Origin: Cellulomonas fimi
Lineage (GTDB): Bacteria; Actinomycetota; Actinomycetes; Actinomycetales; Cellulomonadaceae
Length of the DNA: 64,000 nt
NCBI RefSeq assembly: GCF_028527925.1
Contig: NZ_JAPESW010000004.1
Coordinates: forward strand, 1 to 64,000
Direction: 5' to 3'
Shown: piece after piece, positions 57,783 to 64,000 of the stretch
Layout of the letters: each line of letters starts with the position of its first letter
Numbering within the stretch: the first letter of the stretch is position 1
Program-made: the position numbers and the translations under genes
The notes under the pieces: model-generated
The model's input: only the letters and a program-made list of their open reading frames with translations
What the model was told of the DNA's origin: nothing
The model's database searches: none

Positions 57783-58666
57783 CGGCGAACCTCGTCATCC
57801 TGATCGCCGGCGGGCTCTTGGGCGCCGGGATGGTCGTCGTCACGGCGGGCCTCAGACCAGCGCGGCCCGACGTGGTCCAAGCTGTCCGCTCGCTCACGGA
57901 GTCGTCCCCATCGCGCCGTGCGCCGAGGACGACGCGATGGGGCGCGCTGCAGGACCGCGCGCTCCCTCCGGCCGCTCATGTCTTCAGACTGACGCGGTAC
58001 GCCAGCGACCTGCGGATGGTCGAGATGTCGCCGGAGGACCTCGCAGCGCGGAAGATCCTGTACGGCCTCGTCGGTGTCGCCGCTCCCCCGGTGATGTCCG
58101 GGCTGATGCTCGTCGCGGGGGTCAGCCTTCCCGCTGGTGTGCCGGTCGGGGCAAGCGTCGCGCTGGGCGCGGTCTTCTTCCTGCTTCCCGACGTGAACGT
58201 CCGCCAGCAGGCGGTCACCGCGCGAGCATCGATGCGGGCGGCGACATGCGTGTTCCTCGAGCTGGTCGCGATGGAGCGGCTCGGCGACGCAGGACCTACG
58301 GAGGCGCTGGACCGCGCGGCGGGCGTCGGAGGGTCGCGCGAGTTCGCGCGCATCCGGGACGCCCTCCTCCGAGCCGAGCTCGCGGGCCTGCCGTCGTGGC
58401 ACGGCCTCACCGAGCTCGCGGCAGCGACACGCGTCCCCGAGCTCGCCGACGTCGCCGACATCATGCGACTCGCCGGGCGCGACGGCGCCGCCGTCTACGC
58501 GACGCTCCGCGCCCGCGCCGCCTCCCTCCGAACCCAGCTGCTCGCGACGTCCGTCGCCAAGGCAAACGCCGCCTCCGAGCACATGGTCGTGCCGGTCTCC
58601 CTGCTCGGCCTGTGCTTCATGGCCCTCCTGGGCTATCCCGCGTTCGTGCGCATCCTGCTCGCCTGA
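57779..58666 (+). CDS. tadC: TadC-type inner membrane platform protein
   Basis: A 295-residue second GspF-type protein, partner of TadB. Membrane segments are at the start (LVILIAGGLLGAGMVVVT), in the middle (GLVGVAAPPVMSGLMLVAGV, then VGASVALGAVFFLL) and at the end (VPVSLLGLCFMALLGYPAFV). The F domain spans ~140-255 (MRAATCVFLELVAMERLG). ATG overlaps tadB by 4 bases. The next gene is the small pilin, 12 bases on. Confidence 0.9.
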   Translation: MTANLVILIAGGLLGAGMVVVTAGLRPARPDVVQAVRSLTESSPSRRAPRTTRWGALQDRALPPAAHVFRLTRYASDLRMVEMSPEDLAARKILYGLVGVAAPPVMSGLMLVAGVSLPAGVPVGASVALGAVFFLLPDVNVRQQAVTARASMRAATCVFLELVAMERLGDAGPTEALDRAAGVGGSREFARIRDALLRAELAGLPSWHGLTELAAATRVPELADVADIMRLAGRDGAAVYATLRARAASLRTQLLATSVAKANAASEHMVVPVSLLGLCFMALLGYPAFVRILLA

Positions 58667-58678
58667 CCGGAGGACCTC

Positions 58679-58879
58679 ATGCTCCCGCTCCTTGCCCTCG
58701 CCTACCTCGACAGCCTCATGACGTCCGCTCAAGCGAGGGTGCGCTCGCGAGCGGGGTCGGACGCCGGCGCCTCGACCCTCGAGCTCGTGATCATCATCCT
58801 CGGCCTGATCGCCGTGGCCGGCGTGCTCGTCGTCGCCATCACCGCCGCCGTCCAGCGGCGGGTCGACCAGATCACGTGA
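58679..58879 (+). CDS. Flp-like small pilin
   Basis: A 66-residue prepilin. The leader ends with GSDAG and the cleaved site is Gly30/Ala31, followed by ASTLELVIIILGLIAVAG, so that Glu35 is at +5 of the mature protein, the hallmark of type IV pilins. The hydrophobic helix runs to ~55 and the mature part is only 36 residues, typical of Flp. ATG 58679 with GGAGG 6 bases upstream. It is the likely main pilin of the locus; no prepilin peptidase gene is in this window. Confidence 0.85.
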   Translation: MLPLLALAYLDSLMTSAQARVRSRAGSDAGASTLELVIIILGLIAVAGVLVVAITAAVQRRVDQIT

Positions 58880-58888
58880 CGGCGACTG

Positions 58889-59287
58889 ATGTCGTCGGCC
58901 AAGCGCCCGCGGGACGAGGGGTCGGCCAGCGTCGAGCTGGTCATCCTATTCCCCGCCCTGCTACTGATCGTGACCGCGCTCATCCAGTACGGGCTGTGGT
59001 TCCACGCGCAGTCGGTCGCGACCGCGGCCGCGCAGGAGGGCGTCGCCGCCGGCCGCGCGCTCGACGCTGGGCCGGGCGTCGCACAGGCGAGCGCACTGTC
59101 CTTCATCGCTGCCCACGGGTCCGACACGCTCGTCGATGCCACTGCCACCTCGGCAGGGCGCGTCGGAGAGATCACGGTGGTGGTGGCGGGCCGCTCGTTG
59201 TCAGTCGTTCCCGGCGTCGGAGGCCTGGCAGTCCAGGCCTCCGCGCACGCGCCCGTCGAGCGCTTCGTCAGGGAGGACGCCGGATGA
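58889..59287 (+). CDS. tadE: TadE-like pseudopilin
   Basis: A 132-residue TadE-type pseudopilin. The leader MSSAKRPRDEGSASVE is followed by ELVILFPALLLIVTALIQYG, with Glu at +5 of the predicted cut (Gly11/Ser12). After the helix the domain (~35-132) has AAAQEGVAAGRALDAG and VEITVVVAG-like strands. ATG 58889 is 9 bases after the pilin stop; its own stop overlaps the next ATG by 4 bases. Confidence 0.85.
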   Translation: MSSAKRPRDEGSASVELVILFPALLLIVTALIQYGLWFHAQSVATAAAQEGVAAGRALDAGPGVAQASALSFIAAHGSDTLVDATATSAGRVGEITVVVAGRSLSVVPGVGGLAVQASAHAPVERFVREDAG

Positions 59288-59709
59288 TGCGCCTGCCACC
59301 TCACGACGACCGCGGCTCGGTCACTCTCGAGCTCGCGATCATCGCGCCTGCGCTGCTGCTGCTCCTGGCCCTCGTCGTCGTGGCCGGACGGGTCACCACC
59401 GCGGCAGCTGCTGTCGAGCAGGCAGCGCGCGCGGCCGCTCGGGAGGCGTCGCTCGCTCGGTCTCCGGAGGGTGCCCGAGACGCGGCGACAGCTGCAGCCC
59501 GGGCGGGCCTCGACGAAGCGCGCTGCACCTCTTCGAGCATCAGCGTTGACACCAGCGGCTTTGCCGCGCGACTGGGCAGCGACGGCAGCGTCTCGGTCTC
59601 CATCGTCTGCCTGGTCACCTTCGGCGACCTCGTGGCGCCCGGGATCCCCGGTTCCCGCTCGATCACCGCGTCGTCGACGTCACCGCTCGACAGGTACCGG
59701 TCGCGATGA
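59284..59709 (+). CDS. second TadE-like pseudopilin
   Basis: A 141-residue TadE-family protein. DDRGSVTLELAIIAPALLLLLALVVVAG gives a leader cut at Gly11/Ser12 and the pilin helix with Glu at +5. The C-terminal domain has EEARCTSSSISVDTSG-type segments and Cys residues near 80 and 108 that may pair. ATG overlaps tadE, and its stop overlaps the tadG-like gene, each by 4 bases, so all are co-translated. Confidence 0.82.
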   Translation: MMRLPPHDDRGSVTLELAIIAPALLLLLALVVVAGRVTTAAAAVEQAARAAAREASLARSPEGARDAATAAARAGLDEARCTSSSISVDTSGFAARLGSDGSVSVSIVCLVTFGDLVAPGIPGSRSITASSTSPLDRYRSR

Positions 59710-60149
59710 ACGCCCGCCTGCAGGCTCTCGTCGCGGACTCCGACCGGGGATCGGTCTCGGTGTTCGTCGCCATCAGCATGCTCGGACTGCTCGTGCTGGT
59801 CGGGCTTGTCGCCGACGGCGGAGCGAAGCTGCGGGCGACGCAGCGCGCCGATGCTGTGGCCGCAGAGGCGGCTCGTGCCGGCGGCCAGGCACTCGACCTC
59901 CCCGCCGCCGTCACCGGCCAGCACGACCGGGTCGACCGAGCGGTCGCCGTGCGTGCTGCGGAGGCGTACCTGGCAACCGTGGGCGCGACCGGTTCCGTCA
60001 CGGTCAGCGGCGACCGGACGCACGTCGAGGTCACCGTCACCGACACCGCGCCCACCGCCTTCCTCGGCCTCCTCGGGATCGAGCAGCTCACGGTGACAGG
60101 GAGCGCCTCGGCCACGCTGGTCGACAGCACAGGAGGAGGTGCGCCATGA
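59706..60149 (+). CDS. TadG-like / pilus assembly protein
   Basis: A 147-residue protein with leader MNARLQALVADSDRGSVSVF and helix VAISMLGLLVLVGLVADGG. The segment DRGSVSVFVAI is the pattern seen in TadG-like and Rv3658-type proteins. The outside part (~35-147) has strands VTVSGDRTHVEVTVTDTA and FLGLLGIEQLTVTGSASAT. It is short for TadG (often 400 or more), so pseudopilin is an alternative. ATG overlaps the previous gene and its stop overlaps the LysM gene, each by 4 bases. Confidence 0.78.
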   Translation: MNARLQALVADSDRGSVSVFVAISMLGLLVLVGLVADGGAKLRATQRADAVAAEAARAGGQALDLPAAVTGQHDRVDRAVAVRAAEAYLATVGATGSVTVSGDRTHVEVTVTDTAPTAFLGLLGIEQLTVTGSASATLVDSTGGGAP

Positions 60150-63103
60150 CCGCGTCATCTGCGCGATCGGAGACGGCTCGGGACAGCCACGACGTCGTCC
60201 ACGCGCTCGCTGCCGTAGCGACCCTGGCGGCGTTCGTCTTCGGAGTGCCGTTTGCGCTCGTCGTCCTGGCCCCCTCCTACGTACCGGGCGGGGCCTTCGC
60301 AGCGTCCGCGAGCCCGGCCGACCTCGTCACGCGTCCGGACGACGGCGCGCTCCTCCTGCTCGTGCTCGCCGCCGCGGCGTGGCTCGCGTGGCTCGCCTTC
60401 ACTGCATCGGTCGTCGTCGAGGTCGTCGCGAGCCTCAAGCGGGCGGCATCACCGCGGTTGCCCGGCCTGCCAGGGGTGCAACGCGTGGCCGCGAGGCTCG
60501 TCGCGTCGGTGTGGCTGCTGGGCTCGGTCGGCTCCGGAGTGGCCGCGCTTGGAACGCCGGCCCTCGCGTCGCCGGCGACGCTGGCGTCCGCGCCGGTGGT
60601 ACCGCACGGGCCAGCCGATGGTGAGCGACCGCCGCTGAGTCCCGAGGCTGAGTCTGTGCCTGAGCCCGCGGTCGACGCTGTGGTCACGCCCACCACCGGA
60701 CCGATCGTCCGCGTCGAGAGGGGCGACACCCTGTGGAGCCTGGCCGAACGCCACCTGGGCAACGGTGCGCGGTACGTCGAGATCCGGGACCTCAACGCAG
60801 GCCGCCTGCAGGCCGATGGTCGGACGTTCGAGGACGCTGACTGGATCCTGCCCGGCTGGACGCTTGAGCTCCCGAGCGATGCGGTGGGCGTGCAGCCCGC
60901 ACCCGGGGCTCCCGCACACGAGGCGGCAGCGACCGTCACCGTCGAACAGGGCGACACTCTCTGGGACCTCGCGGCCGAGCACCTTGGCGACGGTGGGCGC
61001 TACGGCGAGATCCTCGACGCGAACCGCGGGACCACTCAGCGCGACGGCACCACGTTGACGGACCCCGACCTGATCACGCCCGGGTGGGTCCTGCAGATGC
61101 CCGGCATGGACGCTGCCCTCCCGGCAGCCGAAGCCGAGATCACCTCGCCGGCCGCGACGTCAGAACCGGTGCGCCCGAGCGCGGCCACTGGGAGTCAGAC
61201 GCCGGCCGTTGGGTCGCCTCTCGAGGAGACTGCCACGCCACACGCCGAGCTGAGCGATGCCGCAACAGCACCCGCTCTGGCGGACCTCGCGGCAGGCGCA
61301 GGTCGGGATCAGGGCACCACTGACCAACCTGGAGAGGCGAACCAGCAGCTCTGGTACCTCGGGCTGACCGCGCTCGGTGCAGCCGGTGTCGTGGCAGAGA
61401 TCGTCCGGCGCCGCCGCCTCCAGCACCGTGCGCGCCGGCCAGGTGAGCTCATCCCGATGCCGACTCCGGATTCCGGAGCGGCTGCCGCCGAGCGCTCGCT
61501 CCGGGCGGCACCGGCGCCGGTGAGCCCGGCAGCCCTCAAGGTCGCGCTCGCGAACCTCGGATGTCGGTGCTTCGACGCCGGACTCGACCTCCCACGGATC
61601 GGCGCGATGCTCCTCGACGAGCACTCCCTGACCGTGCTCCTGACGGAAGACTTCGTGCAGCCCGTTACCCCGTTCGTCGCGGTCGACAGCCGCACGTGGC
61701 GGGCGGCGACCGCGGACATCGCCGCGGAGCGTCCGATGGAGGACAGCGAGCAGTCCGTCCCGCACCCTCTCGTCGTCGTCCTTGGTCATACGGAGTCGCA
61801 GACGCTGCTCGTGAACCTCGAGGCAGCGGGCACGCTCGTCGTCACCGGGCAGACTCACGTCCAGGACGTCGTGCGAGCGCTGCTCGTCGAGCTTGCGACG
61901 TCTCCGCTCTCCAGCGACGTGACCGTCGTCGTGGACTCCGAGTGGTCGCGGCTGGCCGAGGTCTTCGAGGCACATCGGATGCGCGGGCGACACGACGACG
62001 CCGAACGGCAGACCCTCGCGCGACGCGTCGCGCACCACCTCACGGCGACCGGCGTCGACGACGTCCTCCAAGCACGGGGAGATCGCCATGCGGGCGACTC
62101 CAGCATGCCGATCGTGTTTGCGGAGCACGAGGCAGTGGGCACGGAGTGCGCGCCGTGGAGCGGTACCGCGCTGGTCACGACAGACAGCGCAGCCGCCGGA
62201 TGGCGGCTCGACATCTCGCCTGAGGGCGAGGCAACACTCGTGCCCTGGGAGATCCGGTTCCGCCCTCAGCGACTCGACGCTGCCACGACCGAGCGCCTCC
62301 ATGAACTGCTTCTGACGTCCGTACCGCCGGCACCGGCGGAGGTAGCACCAGGTCCGGGCGGGGACCCGCTCGACCTCCTGAGGGAGCCGCCAGAAACGGC
62401 GGTCGCCCGGAGCTCTGATGAGAACGCCGATCCGGTACTCGTCCGCGTGCTCGGCCACGTGGAGATCGAAGGCCTGCGGAGGCCAACAGACAGTCTCAGC
62501 CCGAGGATGACCGAACTCATCGTCTACCTCGCCCTTCACGGACCTGCGACCGGCGCCGAGCTGGACGACGTGCTGTGGGACGGCGCGAGGATCAGCGCCG
62601 GAACTCGAAACGCACTCGTCTACAGGACGAGGCAGAAGGTCGGCGAAGAAGTGCTCCCGCTCGTGGGACCGGACGGGATGTACCGGCTGGGCCACGAGGT
62701 GGACAGTGATTGGCGGAGGTTCCAACGCTTCGCCAACGAAGCCGCCGGCGCTTCGGGCGATGCCCGCGTCGACCTCTTGCGCGGTGCGCTCGACCTCGTC
62801 CGCGACACGCCATTCAAGGGCGTCGCCGGAACACAGTTCGCCTGGGCTGACCCGGACATCGAACGGATGTCGAGCACGATTGCCGACGCATCGCTCGCCC
62901 TTGCTCAGGCGCTCACGGGCGAGCACCGGGACCGCGAGGCCCTCGACGTCGCGTTGCGAGGACTCATGGCCGAGCCGTTTTCGCGCCCCCTGCAGGATCT
63001 CGTGGTGCAGACGACCGCCGCGACGAGCGGCGTGGAGCAAGCCCGGGCGCGCCAGAGGCAGTTCGTGGCTCGGAACTCGGACCTCGATCCTGAACAGCTC
63101 TAG
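60146..63103 (+). CDS. LysM and BTAD-domain membrane protein
   Basis: A 985-residue fusion. N-terminal membrane helices (~20-43 and 68-93) and a third at ~122-145 precede a Pro/Glu linker. Two LysM peptidoglycan-binding modules follow (~187-243 and 264-319: VERGDTLWSLAERHLGNGAR; VEQGDTLWDLAAEHLGDGGR). A further membrane helix (WYLGLTALGAAGVVAEIV, ~399-416) leads to a domain of unknown function (~450-740). The C-terminal part (~764-985) has a winged helix and a BTAD domain as in SARP activators (ARISAGTRNALVYRTRQKVG, YRLGHEVDSDWRRFQRFANE, EHRDREALDVALRGLMAEPF). It may link wall binding to regulation. ATG overlaps the previous gene; AGGAGGAGGT upstream. Confidence 0.88.
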   Translation: MTASSARSETARDSHDVVHALAAVATLAAFVFGVPFALVVLAPSYVPGGAFAASASPADLVTRPDDGALLLLVLAAAAWLAWLAFTASVVVEVVASLKRAASPRLPGLPGVQRVAARLVASVWLLGSVGSGVAALGTPALASPATLASAPVVPHGPADGERPPLSPEAESVPEPAVDAVVTPTTGPIVRVERGDTLWSLAERHLGNGARYVEIRDLNAGRLQADGRTFEDADWILPGWTLELPSDAVGVQPAPGAPAHEAAATVTVEQGDTLWDLAAEHLGDGGRYGEILDANRGTTQRDGTTLTDPDLITPGWVLQMPGMDAALPAAEAEITSPAATSEPVRPSAATGSQTPAVGSPLEETATPHAELSDAATAPALADLAAGAGRDQGTTDQPGEANQQLWYLGLTALGAAGVVAEIVRRRRLQHRARRPGELIPMPTPDSGAAAAERSLRAAPAPVSPAALKVALANLGCRCFDAGLDLPRIGAMLLDEHSLTVLLTEDFVQPVTPFVAVDSRTWRAATADIAAERPMEDSEQSVPHPLVVVLGHTESQTLLVNLEAAGTLVVTGQTHVQDVVRALLVELATSPLSSDVTVVVDSEWSRLAEVFEAHRMRGRHDDAERQTLARRVAHHLTATGVDDVLQARGDRHAGDSSMPIVFAEHEAVGTECAPWSGTALVTTDSAAAGWRLDISPEGEATLVPWEIRFRPQRLDAATTERLHELLLTSVPPAPAEVAPGPGGDPLDLLREPPETAVARSSDENADPVLVRVLGHVEIEGLRRPTDSLSPRMTELIVYLALHGPATGAELDDVLWDGARISAGTRNALVYRTRQKVGEEVLPLVGPDGMYRLGHEVDSDWRRFQRFANEAAGASGDARVDLLRGALDLVRDTPFKGVAGTQFAWADPDIERMSSTIADASLALAQALTGEHRDREALDVALRGLMAEPFSRPLQDLVVQTTAATSGVEQARARQRQFVARNSDLDPEQL

Positions 63104-63162
63104 CGGACCGGCGGCGTTCGCCTCACCTCTTGCGGGCGAGCTGTACCTCCTCGAGCGGCACG

Positions 63163-63966
63163 TCAGCGGCGTCGAGCGGGCTCACGGCCGGCCATCGCTT
63201 CGTCGATCGCGGGCCGCTGCAGAGGTGATCGTGCGCGCGTCCGTGCGCGGCCGTGGCTGATGACAGCGACGCCCGCCAGGATGCTGAAGGCGGCCCAGAT
63301 CTGGGGCTGCGTCAGCCCGAGCAGGACGTGCTCGTTGAGGCGCAGAAGCTCAACCAGGAACCGCGCGACACCCGACAGGACCAGGTACGCACCGAGGAGC
63401 TCGAGCTCTGGCCGCCATCGTCGCTGGAGCGCCCAGAGCACTGCGGCGATCGCCACCGCGGCGAGCGCCTCGTAGAGCGGTGTGGGATGCACTGGCACGT
63501 CGGTTGCCACGGTCGCGTCAGGCAGCGCAGCGCCCCACGGCAGCGTCGTCGGCTTGCCGTAGGTGCCGTCCCCCGACAGCCAGCACCCCACACGGCCGAC
63601 GCCGTATGCAAGCGTCAGCGGTATCACCGCGGCATCGACGACTACCGCGGTCGGCAGGTGCCTGCGGCGGGCGACGACCAAGAAGGATGCGACCCCACCC
63701 ACCAGTCCGCCGTACCACGTGAAGCCAGAGCCCCCGAGATGGTGCCACGTCACCTCGTCGGCGTGCTCGAGCAGGAAGTAGACCTTCGCACCGACGAAAC
63801 CCCAGATCGTCGCCCACGTCACGAGCGCGTGAGCATCGTCCCGACGAAGCCCGCGTTGGGTGAAAGCCCGGCCGAGCACATACGCGGCGAGGAGCGCCGC
63901 GACCGCCTTGCTCACCCCGTACGACTGGACGTCGACGCCGAAGATCGAGAAGAGAACTGGCTGCAC
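63163..63966 (-). CDS. lgt: Lgt-like prolipoprotein diacylglyceryl transferase family protein
   Basis: A 267-residue integral membrane protein of the Lgt family, which adds diacylglycerol from phosphatidylglycerol to the cysteine of prolipoproteins. Seven or so hydrophobic helices are seen. The signature region reads VGRVGCWLSGDGTYG (about 123-137): Arg125 and the Gly residues remain, but the usual Gly-Asn-Phe is Gly-Cys-Trp. This fits a paralogue branch of Lgt rather than the standard enzyme. Start GTG 63966. It converges on the Tad operon. The second half (~180-245) is typical (PTPLYEALAAVAIAAVLWAL). Confidence 0.85.
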   Translation of the reverse strand: MQPVLFSIFGVDVQSYGVSKAVAALLAAYVLGRAFTQRGLRRDDAHALVTWATIWGFVGAKVYFLLEHADEVTWHHLGGSGFTWYGGLVGGVASFLVVARRRHLPTAVVVDAAVIPLTLAYGVGRVGCWLSGDGTYGKPTTLPWGAALPDATVATDVPVHPTPLYEALAAVAIAAVLWALQRRWRPELELLGAYLVLSGVARFLVELLRLNEHVLLGLTQPQIWAAFSILAGVAVISHGRARTRARSPLQRPAIDEAMAGREPARRR

Positions 63967-64000
63967 CTCAGAGTCCTTTCGTCGTCGGCAGAGGAGGGCT

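Overview
The window is about 64 kb of high-GC actinobacterial chromosome. Four modular secreted-enzyme and signalling genes for plant-polysaccharide breakdown (GH6, GH5, GH74, and a LacI-sensor/PAS/GGDEF protein beside a LacI repressor) point to Cellulomonas or a close relative. The domain orders and lengths of the GH6 and GH5 proteins match the known Cellulomonas fimi enzymes CbhA/Cel6B and CenD/Cel5A. This genus call rests on memory of those families, not on a database search.

Layout. 0.1-5 kb: UPF0303/HbpS-like protein, a lone tyrosine recombinase with a repeated 15-base motif upstream, a GNAT acetyltransferase, a 46-residue acidic protein, a metallo-hydrolase and a lone ParA-like ATPase. 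5-11.4 kb: a minus-strand block read as CDP-alcohol phosphatidyltransferase, DUF881, small basic protein, DUF881, FHA (GarA-like), MerR (FtsR-like), bifunctional nuclease, MerR. It has the order of the mycobacterial Rv1822-Rv1830 region, but gcvH is absent. 11.6-14.1 kb: CoA-binding protein and a DEAD-box RNA helicase with a DbpA-type C-terminus. 14.2-23.3 kb: sugar-sensor/PAS/degenerate-GGDEF protein, LacI regulator, then the GH6 and GH5 cellulases. 23.4-27 kb: threonine aldolase-type enzyme, DUF6328 membrane protein, Fur-family regulator, HU, PHP-domain protein. 27-30 kb: a non-homologous end-joining locus with Ku diverging from separate LigD-type ligase and polymerase genes. 30-35.2 kb: Dps, App1-type phosphatase, small acidic protein, GH74 xyloglucanase. 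35.4-43.1 kb: malate:quinone oxidoreductase, DUF2277, a sigma factor coupled to an O6-alkylguanine transferase, pirin, YbaK, an ECF sigma/anti-sigma pair diverging from a lipoprotein gene, VOC and YCII proteins.

43.2-47 kb is an integrative-element remnant. A tRNA-Pro(GGG) is followed by an excisionase-like gene, a frameshifted integrase, and a 609-residue protein of lower GC and unknown family with a possible PD-(D/E)XK-like C-terminal motif. 47-51.2 kb carries ordinary accessory genes (SnoaL-like, TetR with paired operators, GlxA-type AraC, membrane-anchored hydrolase). 51.5-63.1 kb is a tight-adherence (Tad/Flp) type IV pilus locus: three putative accessory genes, a SAF/RcpC protein, TadZ-like, TadA, TadB, TadC, a small pilin, two TadE-like pseudopilins, TadG-like and a LysM-BTAD membrane protein. 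From TadZ to TadC, and again from the first TadE to the LysM protein, consecutive genes overlap by 4 bases. An Lgt-like gene converges on the end of the locus.

The most interesting points are a mirror-image divergent ECF promoter pair sharing a palindromic -35 (41.6 kb), the unknown 609-residue element cargo protein, the 23-base dyad upstream of the second MerR gene, the sugar-sensor/degenerate-GGDEF fusion beside the cellulases, paired dyads before the GH74 gene, and the LysM-BTAD protein closing the Tad operon.
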